The notes below the pieces were generated by a model that saw nothing but the letters and a program-made list of their open reading frames with translations, did not search any database and was not told the origin of the DNA. A DNA stretch of 64,000 nucleotides from Acanthacorydalis orientalis (Eukaryota; Arthropoda; Insecta; Megaloptera; Corydalidae): positions 7,693,461 through 7,757,460 of the forward strand of contig CM068313.1 in assembly GCA_034766995.1 (NCBI GenBank). The letters are read 5' to 3'. Shown here in pieces: positions 13,020 through 24,807 of the stretch (position 1 is the first letter of the stretch; every line of letters starts with the position of its first letter). The position numbers were made by a program, and so were the translations under genes.

Positions 13020-13110
13020 AGATGAACTGGCTCTTTTAGAAATGAATTCTTCTCTCTCACAAAAGCTACAAAATCATTTTTTATTAGTCCAAAATCTCCA
13101 ATATTTGCTT
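13020..13110. repeat. Fragment of the dispersed MITE family
   Basis: The stretch AGAAATGAATTCTTCTCT...CACAAAAGCTACAAA matches 51944-51985 (AGAAATGAATTTTTCTCT...CACAAGCTACAAA). This is a partial copy. Confidence 0.45.
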
Positions 13111-13542
13111 CTAGATCCATTCTGTGCACGTTTCTGTAGGGTTCTATCATCGTCAGAGTACTGAAAAGGTACGAAATAAAGACAAATCAGATATTTTTTG
13201 TACCTAAATATTTTTATAAAAATAACAAATCGTCGATAAACACTAAAATTTTAATAGAAACATATCCGATATATTTTTATTGACTAATAAATAAAATATA
13301 TTAATATTAATTTATTAGCACCTAAATTTTCCATAAATGAATTTAAAATATTAACACATATACTTTCGGATTTATTTTTACTATTAATAAATAATTTTTC
13401 ATTTATAAATAAATTAATATTTCAAATATCATATAAGAATTTTAGAGTATAATTTCAATCTAGTGTAAATAAGTAATATTTAATTAATTAATACATTTTT
13501 TTGCTATTTTGCAAAAAAATCCAAAATAACTAAAACACTAGC

Positions 13543-13587
<45 letters not shown>

Positions 13588-14160
13588 GTAAGATTCTTCT
13601 ACTATATCATATAAAAAAATCAAAAATAATTTTATTATAAATAAATTAAACTATGAATATTCATATTTTTTTAAAACACATTCGCTTTTATATATATTAA
13701 GATTAAATGTTTATAAATATACATAATTTTAATACAACAAAATAAATTATTTAAAACTAAAGACGAATTATTGCCAGAAATTATAATATGATACGAAAAT
13801 AATGACTCAAACTTGAATAATATTCGTATTTATATTCAATTAAAATTGTAACTTAATGAATATTAATAAACTTAAGTTCTTGAAAAAAGAACCGATTTCT
13901 TCCTTCATTAATTTAATTTTTTATTTTACATTTTTTAGAAATAAAATAATAGATTATTATTTATATATAATTATTGAATATTCATATATAAGTCCATATA
14001 TTTTTTTAATTTTTTTATAGATAAACTACTTAGAAAAATAATTCAACGTTCTATGAATTTATCTGTTTAGAAATAAATAAATTTTTATATATGAAAACAA
14101 GTTTTTTAGTTTATATAAAGTTTAATTTTAATTTATTTTATTTACTACTTTATGTATATA

Positions 14161-14164
<4 letters not shown>

Positions 14165-14219
<55 letters not shown>
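14165..14219. repeat. (TA)n microsatellite
   Basis: Uninterrupted TA tract of about 55 bp. It generates the spurious Tyr-Ile repeat ORF in this region. Confidence 0.95.
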
Positions 14220-14222
<3 letters not shown>

Positions 14223-15928
14223 TGTGTAGTTAAAGTTTTCAATTTTATAATAGACTATACTTTCAGATATGAAAATAAATCAAAATTGTCTTAATATTTC
14301 ATTTATTTATGTCAGAGACTCTAAATCGTTTCATAAATTTCAATTGGTATTTAATGTTCAATCTATATAAATTTTAAACAGAGATTATTTTTTTATACAG
14401 GTATTGACATTTAATACAAAGAAAATAATTTGATTTAAAATTTATTATAAATACAACATTATTTTTAGAAAAAGATGTTAAAAAAATTATAATGTTTCGA
14501 ATACTTTCCAGACTCTAATTAAGATTTAACACACTGTTAGATTTATAAAACTATTAAGATTTTTCGTCTTATTCTTTTTCTTTGATTTAATTAAAATTAA
14601 TAAAGTTAATTAATTAAAGTTAAAATTAATTACATTTTAATCTATTTTGTAGGACTTGTAAATCCCAATTTTTCTTCTATGTATCTATATTTTCGTTATA
14701 TAATGTAATTCCTAAATTTTAATATTGTCTAGTATTATTTTTTTATATTAGTGTTTTATATTTCAAATGTGTTTCATAATTACCTTCTTACTTTTTTTAA
14801 TTATTAGAATTTGATTATGAAAAATATTAAATATTGTATTACAATTTTCAGTAAGTAAATTATTATAAAGATATTTTATTGAATTAGTAGTATTTTTCTA
14901 CATTTCAGTACATTTTTTCTAAACAGATAAAGTTTTTATATTCTAATTTGAAAAAAGTTATGTATTTAAAATGGAAAACTTTATCAAAGTTTTTTTCTTC
15001 AGAACCTAAATTTAAAAGTGTGAATGCGTTGGGTCGAACAAATCAAAATATTGAAAAAAAAAACAATTGTTCATTAGAATAACTGATGAATGCGGAAGAT
15101 GTGGGAGAGTTTTATGTTACAAACTCTGTAATTTTTCATTGTGATTTGCGAAATGTGTGGTTGGTTGGATGTTATGCAAGAATATCAGAAGCAACAATCT
15201 TTTCGATTCAATAATATTATTTGATTTTCGATACATAATATCAGTTTCGTCATGGTATTTCTTCGTCACGATACTTTGACCAATTTTTAATGTATAAACC
15301 AGTTGGAAATAATTTATGATTAAGCATATATTTTTTAAAAAATAATTTATTTTTATCTGCGTACTTTGATAATCGTATTTCATTTTTTTAATTGTTTGTT
15401 GCTTGTAACATAATATATTTATTTTGAAATATTTCATTTTTATTTCAATTAACAAGTCATAAGTTAATATTAGTTGCTGATATGTTTTCTTTGTCTCTAA
15501 TTATTAAAAAACTTATTTATTTGATAACAGATACATTTAATGGTGCTATAATTTTCAATTTCTAATTCTATGTTTTAAAAAGCACATCTAGTTTTTTTTC
15601 TATTGATTAAAAACATTCAAAACTGATGAAAGAAATTGAATATTTTTTTCTTGATATTCTCTTATCCCCTTTCAGTTCCCAAATCATGTCATTAAAGATT
15701 AGATTTTCAAATAACATGACATTTCGTTTAAGCATGTCATTGATTTCTTTGTTTGAAATGATGAAGTAGCTCAAATATTTTTTTTTGATTTATATTTTGA
15801 TAACAAAGTATAAAAACGACATATTCGATTGAATTTGTTAGTAGGAAACAATATTGTAAAATGTTGATATTACAATAAATTATATGCAGAAAATAAAAAA
15901 TATTTTCAGTATTTCTTTCAATGCTGCT

Positions 15929-15985
15929 TCTCCAACGAAATCGTGTTCACTAATGTTTTGTAAGGTTATGACAACTGCTTGGTTC
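15929..15985 (-). mobile_element. Short Mos1-like mariner fragment
   Basis: About 55 bp containing CGTGTTCACTAATG and TTTTGTAAGGTTATG, matching the same internal segment of the copies at 6626, 16477, 44764 and 53660. No termini are present. Confidence 0.5.
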
Positions 15986-16476
15986 TGTGGAGAGTCATAC
16001 TATCGGATCATCTTAATTACTATTTAATTTTTTTCAACAGTGTTTAACATGTTCCGATATTAATTTTCTATTAAGTTTTTATTAGTTGTCGATGGACTTT
16101 CTTTTAAAGGAAACAATGTTCATCCTAAATTAATGATTGAAAAAAATATAATATTAAAACGAAATATATTTTATTCAGACCAAAAATATCTATTATGTTC
16201 GTTCATTTATTCTTTTATAGATATTCTGTTATATCTATCTTGGAATTTTTAACAATGTTTTTTTTTTAATTATATTGATATTTTAATGTATAATATGTGT
16301 GGGAAGATTTTTGTACATTGTTAAATTATGGTCAATGCTGAAATTTGATTGATGTATCTGGTGGATTTTTTATATTTAATTAAATTAGAAAAAATGGCTG
16401 GATATAGATTTATTTTTATTCTTTTTTATTAACTGCTAGTATGTAAATTCGCTTGACAAAGAATCAAATATTGATA

Positions 16477-16978
16477 TTGGAAGAACAAATTAATTCTATA
16501 CCTTTCTTATATAAAATTTATGTTTATTTACGAAAAGATGGAATACATGGCGATCCTCAAAATATACCCCATTATTTTATATAACTTTGCTCCATCCGTC
16601 GAGTAATTGACGAATCTCTTATCGAAAAAAGATGGAGGCTTTGAGTCGATGAGTTCGTAATGCATTTTCAGATCTTTTTCACCGTTTTGACATTTTTGCA
16701 TGAATTATCCGTCACGCCTTCCCTCATAGCAGAAAAATTCCGCAGCTTCGACAGATTTTTTTCAACTGTAATTCGAAAAGTATTAATCCCTAATATGTTG
16801 CTTTTCGAACTCAATCGTGTTCATTATTGTTTTGTAAGGTTATGCCAAATATATAGGGTATAAAATGTTGATTGAAGGTTGATACTTCAAAATCTCAAAA
16901 CGACAATAAAATATTTTAGTTTAAAACAGAGTTATGATTGACTCAATGTATAGTCACCGAATCAATTTTTACATCTAA
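16477..16978 (-). mobile_element. Mos1-like mariner deletion derivative (~502 bp), both ends present
   Basis: The right end (inverted: TTAGATGTAAAAATTGATTC) is flanked by TA at 16979-16980. The left end TTGGAAGAACAAATTAATTC is flanked by TA at 16475-16476. On the minus strand a frameshifted transposase can be followed. An N-terminal LLFAFQLKK-like stretch precedes a GVTDNSC..KCQNGEKD stretch. This is joined to a C-terminal piece, EIRQLLDGWSKVI, stop, NNGVYFED, that matches the end of Mos1-type transposases. The catalytic domain is deleted. Confidence 0.7.
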
Positions 16979-17946
16979 TACAATTTTTAGATAGATGTAA
17001 GAGACTCTATCATCTAACCGAATAATATCGTTTCTGATATTTTCCTGAAGATGACACACTAGTGATATAGATGGAAATTAGTTATAGAGAATAAACACTG
17101 AACGTAGCTAACACTAATTTATTTGTATTAAAAAATACAAAATCTACTTTTTGCCTTTCCTCTGAATAAAAAATAAAAATAAAAATGTGAATTTTTTTCC
17201 TTATGTAAAATATTTTGGATATAGAATAGTACTATTAAACAATTAAGTATAAATTATATAAAAAAAATATTTCATTAGAATGAAGTTTAGAAAGATCTGA
17301 TTGTTAATAATTTACATTACATATTTATTTTACTTATGTGAAAAAAAAGCTTAGGTCAAAAAGGTTCTTCGACGTAACTGAAATCCGTTTCCTTCCGTAT
17401 AAAAATTCTTTTAATCGCACATAATAATCAAAAGATAAGAATACACATTCAGATATAAGAACACAAACGATCATCGTACATTTTTCCGTATGTAAATGAA
17501 TTGAAATTTCGAACAGAATTCCAATTGTACGATAGTACAAATTTTAATGCTCACTTAATTATTTAAATATATTCGTAATTAAAATAAATAAAGTATTGAC
17601 AAATATTTTTTCACGAATTAATTATTTCCTTATTAGCTATGATCAAATATTGAGGTGTTATCACTCCCACGATATTTGAATAGAAGAGAAAAAAAATCAA
17701 GTCTCGATGAGATACGTTTCACGGTAACAATAAACAATATGCAAATAATTTTTAAAAGACGGTACTACAACAATAATTTCGCTGGTAATAAATTTCGAAG
17801 GCTACCTAAACGTACATAATTAAGAATTTATCGCATTTTATTTATTCGAGTTGCTTTGCGTGATTCTCAATAGACCGTGAAAGAATTATACGAAAAATAA
17901 TAAATTCATTAATTCCATTATATTATGTTCGTTATTCTAATATATG

Positions 17947-17951
<5 letters not shown>

Positions 17952-17996
<45 letters not shown>
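17952..17996. repeat. (TA)n microsatellite
   Basis: Uninterrupted AT dinucleotide tract of about 45 bp. Confidence 0.95.
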
Positions 17997-18000
<4 letters not shown>

Positions 18001-18484
18001 CACATGTATTATGAATATGTACGAGTAAGATATTGTACCTGGACAGGGGGGCCCCCACCACAAAATCGTTTATTATGTCACAGCCAAGTGGCAACACGTT
18101 TATTGTTATAGCTGCATGGATATAAAACTTTTTCAGCACACTTTAATATAACTTCGCGGCTTTTGGAAACCCCAAGCTGAATGCAACGAGCTGCTGCAGA
18201 CTCGTGTCATTTCACTATGGAAATCTGATACAGTAACAGTGTTTTGAAATTTGTGTGTGCCGTATTCATTTCAATACTCAACAATCGATAGATATTTTAT
18301 ATATAAATATATATCAAAAAAAATATTTTCGTGTGCTCATCTCCGGTTGGATTGTTTGTGTTTACGATTTTTTTTACACGGTGATTTGTGTTCTTTATTT
18401 TCTTCTTCATATAATTATATTTAAAAGAACGATTTCTGTGAATTAAATAAATTGAATTAAAATATTTAGTCTGTGTAATTGTTT

Positions 18485-18486
<2 letters not shown>

Positions 18487-18531
<45 letters not shown>
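18487..18531. repeat. (TA)n microsatellite
   Basis: Uninterrupted AT dinucleotide tract of about 45 bp. Confidence 0.95.
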
Positions 18532-18534
<3 letters not shown>

Positions 18535-19512
18535 GGAAATAAAATTATAAATATGATTTTTTTACAATTACATAAAAATATTATAAAATTATTTTTTTAA
18601 TAATTAATATATTTTTATAAATTGAATTTAATAATAATATCAATCTATTCAAGTTAAAATAGTATATAAAATTAGAAACAGTATAATATTATTTATTATT
18701 AATTAATTTATTATAGTATATAAAATTATATAAAATTAAATAATTCATATTAAAATTAAAATAGTAGGAAAAAAATTAAAAATTTATAATTACTGAATAA
18801 AATATATATAAAAATCAATTTATAAAACATATTTCTCTAATACATTTTTAAGCTAAAAAAAAGTGGTTGAAAACTGATAAAAAATGCTACATTTTAAAAT
18901 TTAATGACAATTTCTTTATATTAAAATTATAATATTAACCAAATGTTTTATTGATAGATATTAAAATTTTTTTGCAAGGAATAGATTTGTTCTTTCAATG
19001 TAAGGTACTTAATAGTAATTTAATTATCATAACAAAGATAAACATGTACTTGTGTTATTCAAGTTCAGTCGTTATTGAGCATAGAATTATTTTTTTCCAG
19101 TAAGTACGTATCCATCCGTGTTAAATTATTCTCTTTTATGGAAGAGTTTTCTTAATGTTTTAGATGTATATATTTTTTATTAATTATTTTTAATTATATA
19201 CATATATTAATACATATATATATATATATATTATTAATACATTAATACATGTTCAATTTATCCAGAAAAATAAAAGAAAATAAAGTTTTCTTTCGAAATG
19301 CCAAACTGTTAGAATAAAATTTCAATCTCTAAAGTGGAGTATTTTAAATTAATTTATTCTAGAAACTGCACAAAGAATTTAATTTGATTTTTCAGTATTT
19401 AAAACTTTTTCCAAAAAACTATCTGATAATTTTTTGAAACACATTTTTCTTATTCGAAAGTTATCTGTTTGAGAGAAATATGTCGATTCATTTATGATAT
19501 TATATCAAAATA

Positions 19513-19592
19513 TTAGGTTGATAGAAATATAATTGCGGTTTATGACCGTTAAAGTTAAAACAAAAACCGTAATTATTTTCCTAATGACCTAA
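19513..19592 (-). mobile_element. 80-bp TIR-only mariner (mini-MITE)
   Basis: Begins TTAGGTTGATAGAAATAT and ends with the complementary terminus (CCTAATGACCTAA), with TA at 19511-19512 and 19593-19594. AATTGCGG and CCGTAATT are the inner edges of the two terminal repeats. Nothing but termini and about 25 bp of subterminal sequence remains. The reverse complement aligns with the element at 62644-62723, which has exactly the same length, and with the ends of the ~500-bp copies at 8194 and 25374. Confidence 0.85.
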
Positions 19593-19793
19593 TATTAACG
19601 TAGATTTTAGACAATCTAAAAGTTTTTTAGTACTGTACAAATATTTACTTTAATTATAAGAAAAAAGATTATAATATTTGAGGTTTTACTTAAGTTTTAT
19701 GAATTTGATTTTATAATTTTTTCAATTATTTTGAAAGGATTTAATTGAGAATTACACATACATAAATTTACATACGCATGTATAAATATATAT

Positions 19794-19824
<31 letters not shown>

Positions 19825-19962
19825 CAACTATACATTATATAGACTATAAGATACTTTAAAAATAAGTCAAGGAAGAGATTCCAAATTATATTTATTAACT
19901 CTCTTTTCTGAGTCATGACAATGTAAATAATTATATTTTATGTCTTTTGTGTGAACTTAAGA

Positions 19963-20007
<45 letters not shown>

Positions 20008-20738
20008 TGAAATTTATTAAAAATATTTTACTTTTATTTTGGTACCTACAGGAAAGAAATGCAATAGTAATTATTGTTGGCTTTAAATTTGGAATAATTT
20101 AATATCAAAACTCTTAAAAAGACCTATTACTAGAAAAAATGGCACCAAAATTATTATATAATTACAAGAAAGGACTATAAAAACATTTAATCATTTTAAT
20201 GTGTCATTTTTCGGAATAGAACAGAAAATAAGTTTTATACTTAGAAGGTATGATAATTATATTTTATTGCTATTCAATTATCCAACAAGATATTAATAAT
20301 GATAATTAGTTAATATTAAAATCATTTTTAATATATTTATATTTTATCATATATTAAAATATTATAAGTCACTCATTGTTTCGAATATACTTGACTGACT
20401 TCTTTTTAGTTTTCATAAACTTTTCTTTGTTCCAAAAATACGAAACTAGAAAAGAATTAATCTTAAAAATTATTATATTATATACAACAAATAATATACG
20501 TATGTAAATTTTTATTAATATTATTAATCAGAAAAATAATAAAAATGATGAAAGAGAAACCAATTCATATATGTAAAATAATTTAAACAATGAAGAATGA
20601 TTTCAAATCGGTTTTTATTAACAAAACAATTTAGATCACTCGTTGAATGACTTTCGATTCCGGTAGCATTTTTAAGCAATTTAAATAAAGAAGTCTGTAA
20701 AAAATTACAAGCATACAAAAAATCACAATTATATGTTT

Positions 20739-20782
20739 GGTGCTGTAGCTAAATTTACTTTCACAAACGGATCACTCCTCAC
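20739..20782. repeat. Terminal fragment of the dispersed MITE family
   Basis: TGTAGCTAAATTTACTTTCA is nearly identical to 895-914 and related to the ends at 42078 and 52215. The opposite end is not visible. Confidence 0.4.
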
Positions 20783-20924
20783 ACACCACAGACATATTTA
20801 TTATCAAAATATTTTATAGCTATTTAATTTTTTGTACTTAATTTAAATCTTTGTCCAATAAAGAGGTGATAGTTGTCTATTTCCACATCACTGATTCAGT
20901 TGGTGTACTGTTTTGATGGTCTCT

Positions 20925-21088
20925 GCTTTGGTGAATCATCAGAGTATTATTTTACAAAGATTAATTTCGATTTTTGAACCACTCTCAGTTAACTTGCTGA
21001 TAAATAATTTATCAATAAGCTACTTGAAGATTTGAGAGTCGAAACTAGTCATAGCAGATAAATACTCTAGCGATTCACCAAGTGTAAG
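20925..21088. repeat. Imperfect ~165-bp palindrome (foldback)
   Basis: The centre is the near-perfect palindrome TGATAAATAATTTATCA (20999-21015). Outward, arms pair discontinuously: CGAAA with TTTCG, AATACTCT with AGAGTATT, and the outer TTGGTGAATC (20930-20939) with GATTCACCAA (21072-21081). The RNA could fold into a long, bulged hairpin. Confidence 0.6.
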
Positions 21089-21363
21089 GTCATCAGAACA
21101 ATACTTTCTCCAATATTTAAAATACTGAACTATGAAAACTCTGTGATAGTGTGTAATTATTAAAGATTTTAACATATTTTCCTTTTAATATATGAGGAAA
21201 AATATATTTGAAAAGATACTAGATAATACTACAAAAACACCATTTTAATCTCATAAAATGTAAATATTTTTCAGTTCCTAGTCTAACTGATTCAATCTGT
21301 TTAAATATTTATTACTACCTTATATATAATTTTTTTAATCTTAAACAAAATTAATATTTATAC

Positions 21364-21414
<51 letters not shown>

Positions 21415-21699
21415 CAATTTAAGTACAAACCAATTAGTTACATTTGTAGTACTTTTTCACGGTAATATATTTTGTAATTATATTTATTTAATATTAATAT
21501 TTGCTCAAATGAGAAATTAAATCGAATATTTCCGCATTTATACAATTAATATTATTCGAACAAATCTGTTCCTTTATTTTTATTTTACGCAAAAATAATT
21601 ATCGTTTAATAACAATCATAAAAAATTACGAAAATCAATTTAAAAACTCAGATAATAATTCGATTGAGTAATAATATAATTACTTACAGAAAAACGACT

Positions 21700-21970
21700 A
21701 TGTATTAATAAAAAAAGCGACTAATAACAATAACGGAGTCCATTAAAATAAATCGTCTATCGTACCGACAGATATCCGAAAAAAAATCACTTGGAAGTAA
21801 TCTCGAACGTGACGTCATTTCCTGAAATTAATTGAACTCCGTGTTCTCGATTTTCGATCATTTCTTGACCTTCTCAACAAACCTTTACGTTTAAGAGAAA
21901 GCTTTATGAAAGGGCAATTAGATTAATTATGCGGCGAGGAACAATTATTATGAGCTTACCTGAGAATTTA
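21700..21970. promoter_or_regulatory. Candidate conserved non-coding/regulatory island
   Basis: This block is less AT-biased and less repetitive than its flanks. It has a perfect CRE palindrome TGACGTCA (21810-21817) and clustered homeodomain-type ATTAG/TAATTA cores (about 21920-21930). It lies about 2.8 kb upstream of the sulfatase start codon. The regulatory role is inference from composition only. Confidence 0.2.
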
Positions 21971-22273
21971 GTACCGATTTTAGTTTTTTTTTCTTTTTAT
22001 TCATATTTCATTCAGTACATTTTTACTTTTTAAAATGTTAATATTGTCATTTTTATGTACACATATTGAAATATAATTTAAATTCAATTGAATTTGCAAT
22101 TATATATATACGAATATATATATATTTTTCATTTATAAATAAATTTCTGCTGAGAAAATATCTGCTTAATGAATAAAACATGATCATTTCGTATTCGCAT
22201 CAGACATTCAATACATGAAGACATAACAAATCATCTTTATACAAACAAATCAAAGACACATACACACACACAC

Positions 22274-22360
22274 TATATATATATATATATATATATATAA
22301 ATGTATATATATATATATATATATATATAAATGTATATATATATATATATATATATATAA

Positions 22361-22407
<47 letters not shown>
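22274..22407. repeat. (TA)n array with a 30-bp higher-order period
   Basis: Within about 134 bp of TA repeats the interruption AAATG occurs at 22299, 22329 and 22359, exactly 30 bp apart. Blocks of TA plus one interruption therefore appear to have duplicated as units. Confidence 0.9.
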
Positions 22408-22410
<3 letters not shown>

Positions 22411-22778
22411 TATTCAATTGGCATTTACGTACCATAAGAGTTGAGAGTATTTTTTAAAATGACTTTCACTTTAATACGCGATAGTAATTAGTTCAGGTAT
22501 TAATATGAAACATATGCGATAAATGGTTGAAAATATGTATACATTTTTTTACAACTGTTATTATTTTAATTGTGTTCCGGAAAATGTACGGTCTGTATGT
22601 ATGTGTATTTGTAGCTATGTCCATATATTTAAAGACATTAACTTATCTTTTCAGTCGAATTTATTTTATAGTAACACGGCTCCGGTTTGTGTGATAAAGA
22701 AAAAGTTTTGACGACTAGATTGATTGACTGATTGGGGTTTTAAAAACGAATTAACTGCAGTGTTATTTAGCACGTTAT

Positions 22779-22824
<46 letters not shown>

Positions 22825-23428
22825 TAATTTTGTAAAAGATAGAAATAGATGTATAATGAAATGATTTTTCATTGATGATAAAATGAATAAAGTTTAAGGT
22901 AGTCGTTTGTAACACATGCTGTGTTGAAATGAATGTAATTTATGAAACATGTTTGTAAAGATTGTAATTTTCTTATCAAACTGTTTTGAAGTAATTAAAA
23001 AAAGTATTAGTTTTAGTAACAGATGTAGTTTACTATTATTTATGAAATATGAATCTAGAAAAATCGTTTAGAGTTCAGTTTGATATTGAATGGATTTGTT
23101 AAGATTAATGTGTCATAAAAATCCATATTATCAAAATACACGTTTAATTGTTTTTTATTTTTTAAATTATGAATTTTATAAAAACAAAATTGTCCTATTA
23201 AAATTTTCAATAATTGTTTTTTGCCTGTTTTCATAAAATTATGCGTATTTCGACGAAAGTGCTTTTTTTCAAGCGTTGACACAGAAAATATTTGTTAAAA
23301 AAGTTTTTGGTCTTCGATGTATTCATTCTTTTATGAAAATGGTTTTAGAATAATAAAATAGTGTTGGTTTTGTATTGAATTAATGGTAGCTTTTACTTTC
23401 TTTCCTCTTTTATTGAAGAAATAAATTA

Positions 23429-23766
23429 CAGTGAACCCACATATAACGCCGGTGTTACGTTCCGCGTTATAGAAAACCGCGTTATGAAAACCACATGTAT
23501 AAACAGAGTCTGGCGTAACGGTTTTGCACAAATTTGCTTGTGCGGATTCAAATCCGTTTATGCATATTTCAACATTTAACATAATTTAAACATTTTGAAT
23601 AATTTTTTTTTTAAAAAAGAAAAAGAAGACTTCAGATAAGTTATTTAATTATAACAAACACGTTATACGGTACTGTTTATCGCGTTTTGTGAGTACCGGT
23701 CTCAATTTTTTTGTTGTGTTATATGAATCCGCGTTATAGGGGAACGCGTTATATGGGGGTCTTCTG
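23429..23766. mobile_element. pogo/Tigger-like MITE, 338 bp
   Basis: The left end CAGTGAACCCACATATAACG and the inverted right end CAGAAGACCCCCATATAACG form about 20-bp terminal repeats flanked by TA (23427-23428 and 23767-23768). CGCGTTAT-type subterminal motifs recur near both ends. No transposase is encoded. The 83-residue minus-strand ORF inside is a by-product. The termini and TA target duplication fit pogo/Tigger-derived MITEs. Confidence 0.8.
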
Positions 23767-24584
23767 TATATACATTTTTGGTTCATGTTATATTTCCTTT
23801 TAAAGACTAATCTTTGCTTAATTCAATGTAACAATTTTGAAAAAAAATCCCTTGCAATCGAAAAGATCATTTTACAACTTGATCTATCAGAAAACATTTT
23901 CAAATATTTTATAAATCAGAGAACTGTGAAGTTTTTTTTCAAATCACAATTAAAATTGTTTCTAGTAGACAGAAATGAACAAATTCTAATGGTTTTTATT
24001 TTGTTGATTTGTTTTTATAATTGATTGCTTTACGATTTGATTAAATTTATTTTTTTTTGACAAAATTAACATTATTTTAATTGTTTTTTTTCCTACAATT
24101 CTAAATCTTCAAAGTACGGGAACAGACAGTATGAAATAAATTATAGTTTATTCACTCATTTGTGAAAAAGTTTGAGTTTTTAAAATCTAACTTATAATAC
24201 ATATTAGCTTCTCAAGATAAAAAATCTCAGTACTTATTTTGATTACTCTGTGTAATATAATGTCAATTCTATGGTCTTCGGAGTTCAGAAAAGAAAATAC
24301 CACAAGATTAGTCATATTAAATTTTTAATGTGTACTATAAATCAACCATAAATATTTACTATAATATTAAAAAGTTTTCTACTTTTTTTTATCAAATTAA
24401 CTGCGAATAAAATATTTATATAAAATTTAAATACGCAATAAAGATAAATAACTGTAAACATATAATATTATAATACCACAAATAAATTTTATAAAAAAAA
24501 TAATAAATAATTTAACTTTAAAAATTCAAATGATAACTATTTAATATGAGTATATTAAACGAATAATACTAGTTTTAAATCCTC
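23767..24584. other. AT-rich sequence upstream of the sulfatase gene
   Basis: No coding or element signal. It likely includes the proximal upstream region of the sulfatase, but no clear core promoter motif can be assigned. Confidence 0.35.
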
Positions 24585-24711
24585 AATAAATTATTTAATC
24601 GTTTGATAATATTTATTTCAGTTGCTGTTAAGACTGTAGTTGATATTTACACACTTTTTTGAATTATACAAAAACTTTTCCCGCATATATTTTTATATCA
24701 GTTTAAACAAA
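24585..24711 (+). promoter_or_regulatory. Probable 5' leader of the sulfatase gene
   Basis: The start codon context AACAAAATG fits the insect translation-start consensus. Two TCAGTT motifs (24618-24623 and 24698-24703) could be arthropod initiators. Both also look like 3' splice sites (TTTATTTCAG, TTTATATCAG), so an upstream non-coding exon is possible. No strong TATA box is evident. Confidence 0.3.
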
Positions 24712-24807
24712 ATGTTTTCAAGCAAAATTTGTGTACTGTTCTGTGTTTTGCTGAGGTTTGCAAATGCCGCACCACCAAATATTATCGTGATTATAGCTGA
24801 CGATATG
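24712..24807 (+). CDS. Sulfatase exon 1: signal peptide and metal-binding Asp pair
   Basis: Codes for residues 1-32. The start was chosen because the ATG has a good context and is followed at once by a signal peptide with hydrophobic core ICVLFCVLL and probable cleavage after FANA. The family's N-terminal β-strand and metal ligands follow ([11 protein letters not shown]). It ends in phase 0 before GTAAGT. It was too short to appear as a long ORF; the link to exon 2 rests on the family alignment ADD(x)G-x-N-D-V. Confidence 0.88.

Larger units (their letters stand above)
11561..15928. other. AT-rich intergenic DNA
   Basis: No gene identified. It holds (TA)n tracts at 13545-13582 and 14165-14219 and a MITE-like fragment at 13020-13110. 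A 112-residue minus-strand ORF at 15117-15455 has no recognisable domain and is not annotated as a gene. Confidence 0.4.
16979..19512. other. AT-rich intergenic DNA
   Basis: Contains (TA)n tracts at 17952-17996 and 18487-18531. A less AT-biased patch at 18020-18260 includes a GGGGGGCCCCC run at 18046-18055. No gene recognised. Confidence 0.4.
19593..23428. other. AT-rich intergenic DNA with foldback and possible regulatory island
   Basis: Contains (TA)n tracts at 19966-20004, 21367-21411 and 22782-22821, a MITE end at 20739, a foldback at 20925-21088 and a higher-complexity island at 21700-21970. No gene recognised. Confidence 0.4.

Noticed and set aside
14091..14294. 67-residue ORF with long Tyr-Ile repeats
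   Set aside because: It is a translation of a (TA)n microsatellite. The same applies to Tyr/Ile-rich ORFs at 17948, 22250, 31551, 32875, 40850, 51426, 52774, 54997, 58679 and 63615.
15117..15455. 112-residue minus-strand ORF
   Set aside because: It is one of the longest ORFs outside the sulfatase, but it is rich in Lys/Ile/Asn, has no recognisable motif and no splice or start context. It is likely a chance ORF.
18046..18055. GGGGGCCCCC palindrome as a relative of the hairpin at 36800
   Set aside because: Only the G/C run is shared; flanking sequences do not align, so common origin is not supported.
23331..23582. 83-residue minus-strand ORF
   Set aside because: It overlaps the left end of the pogo-like MITE and has no protein family match.
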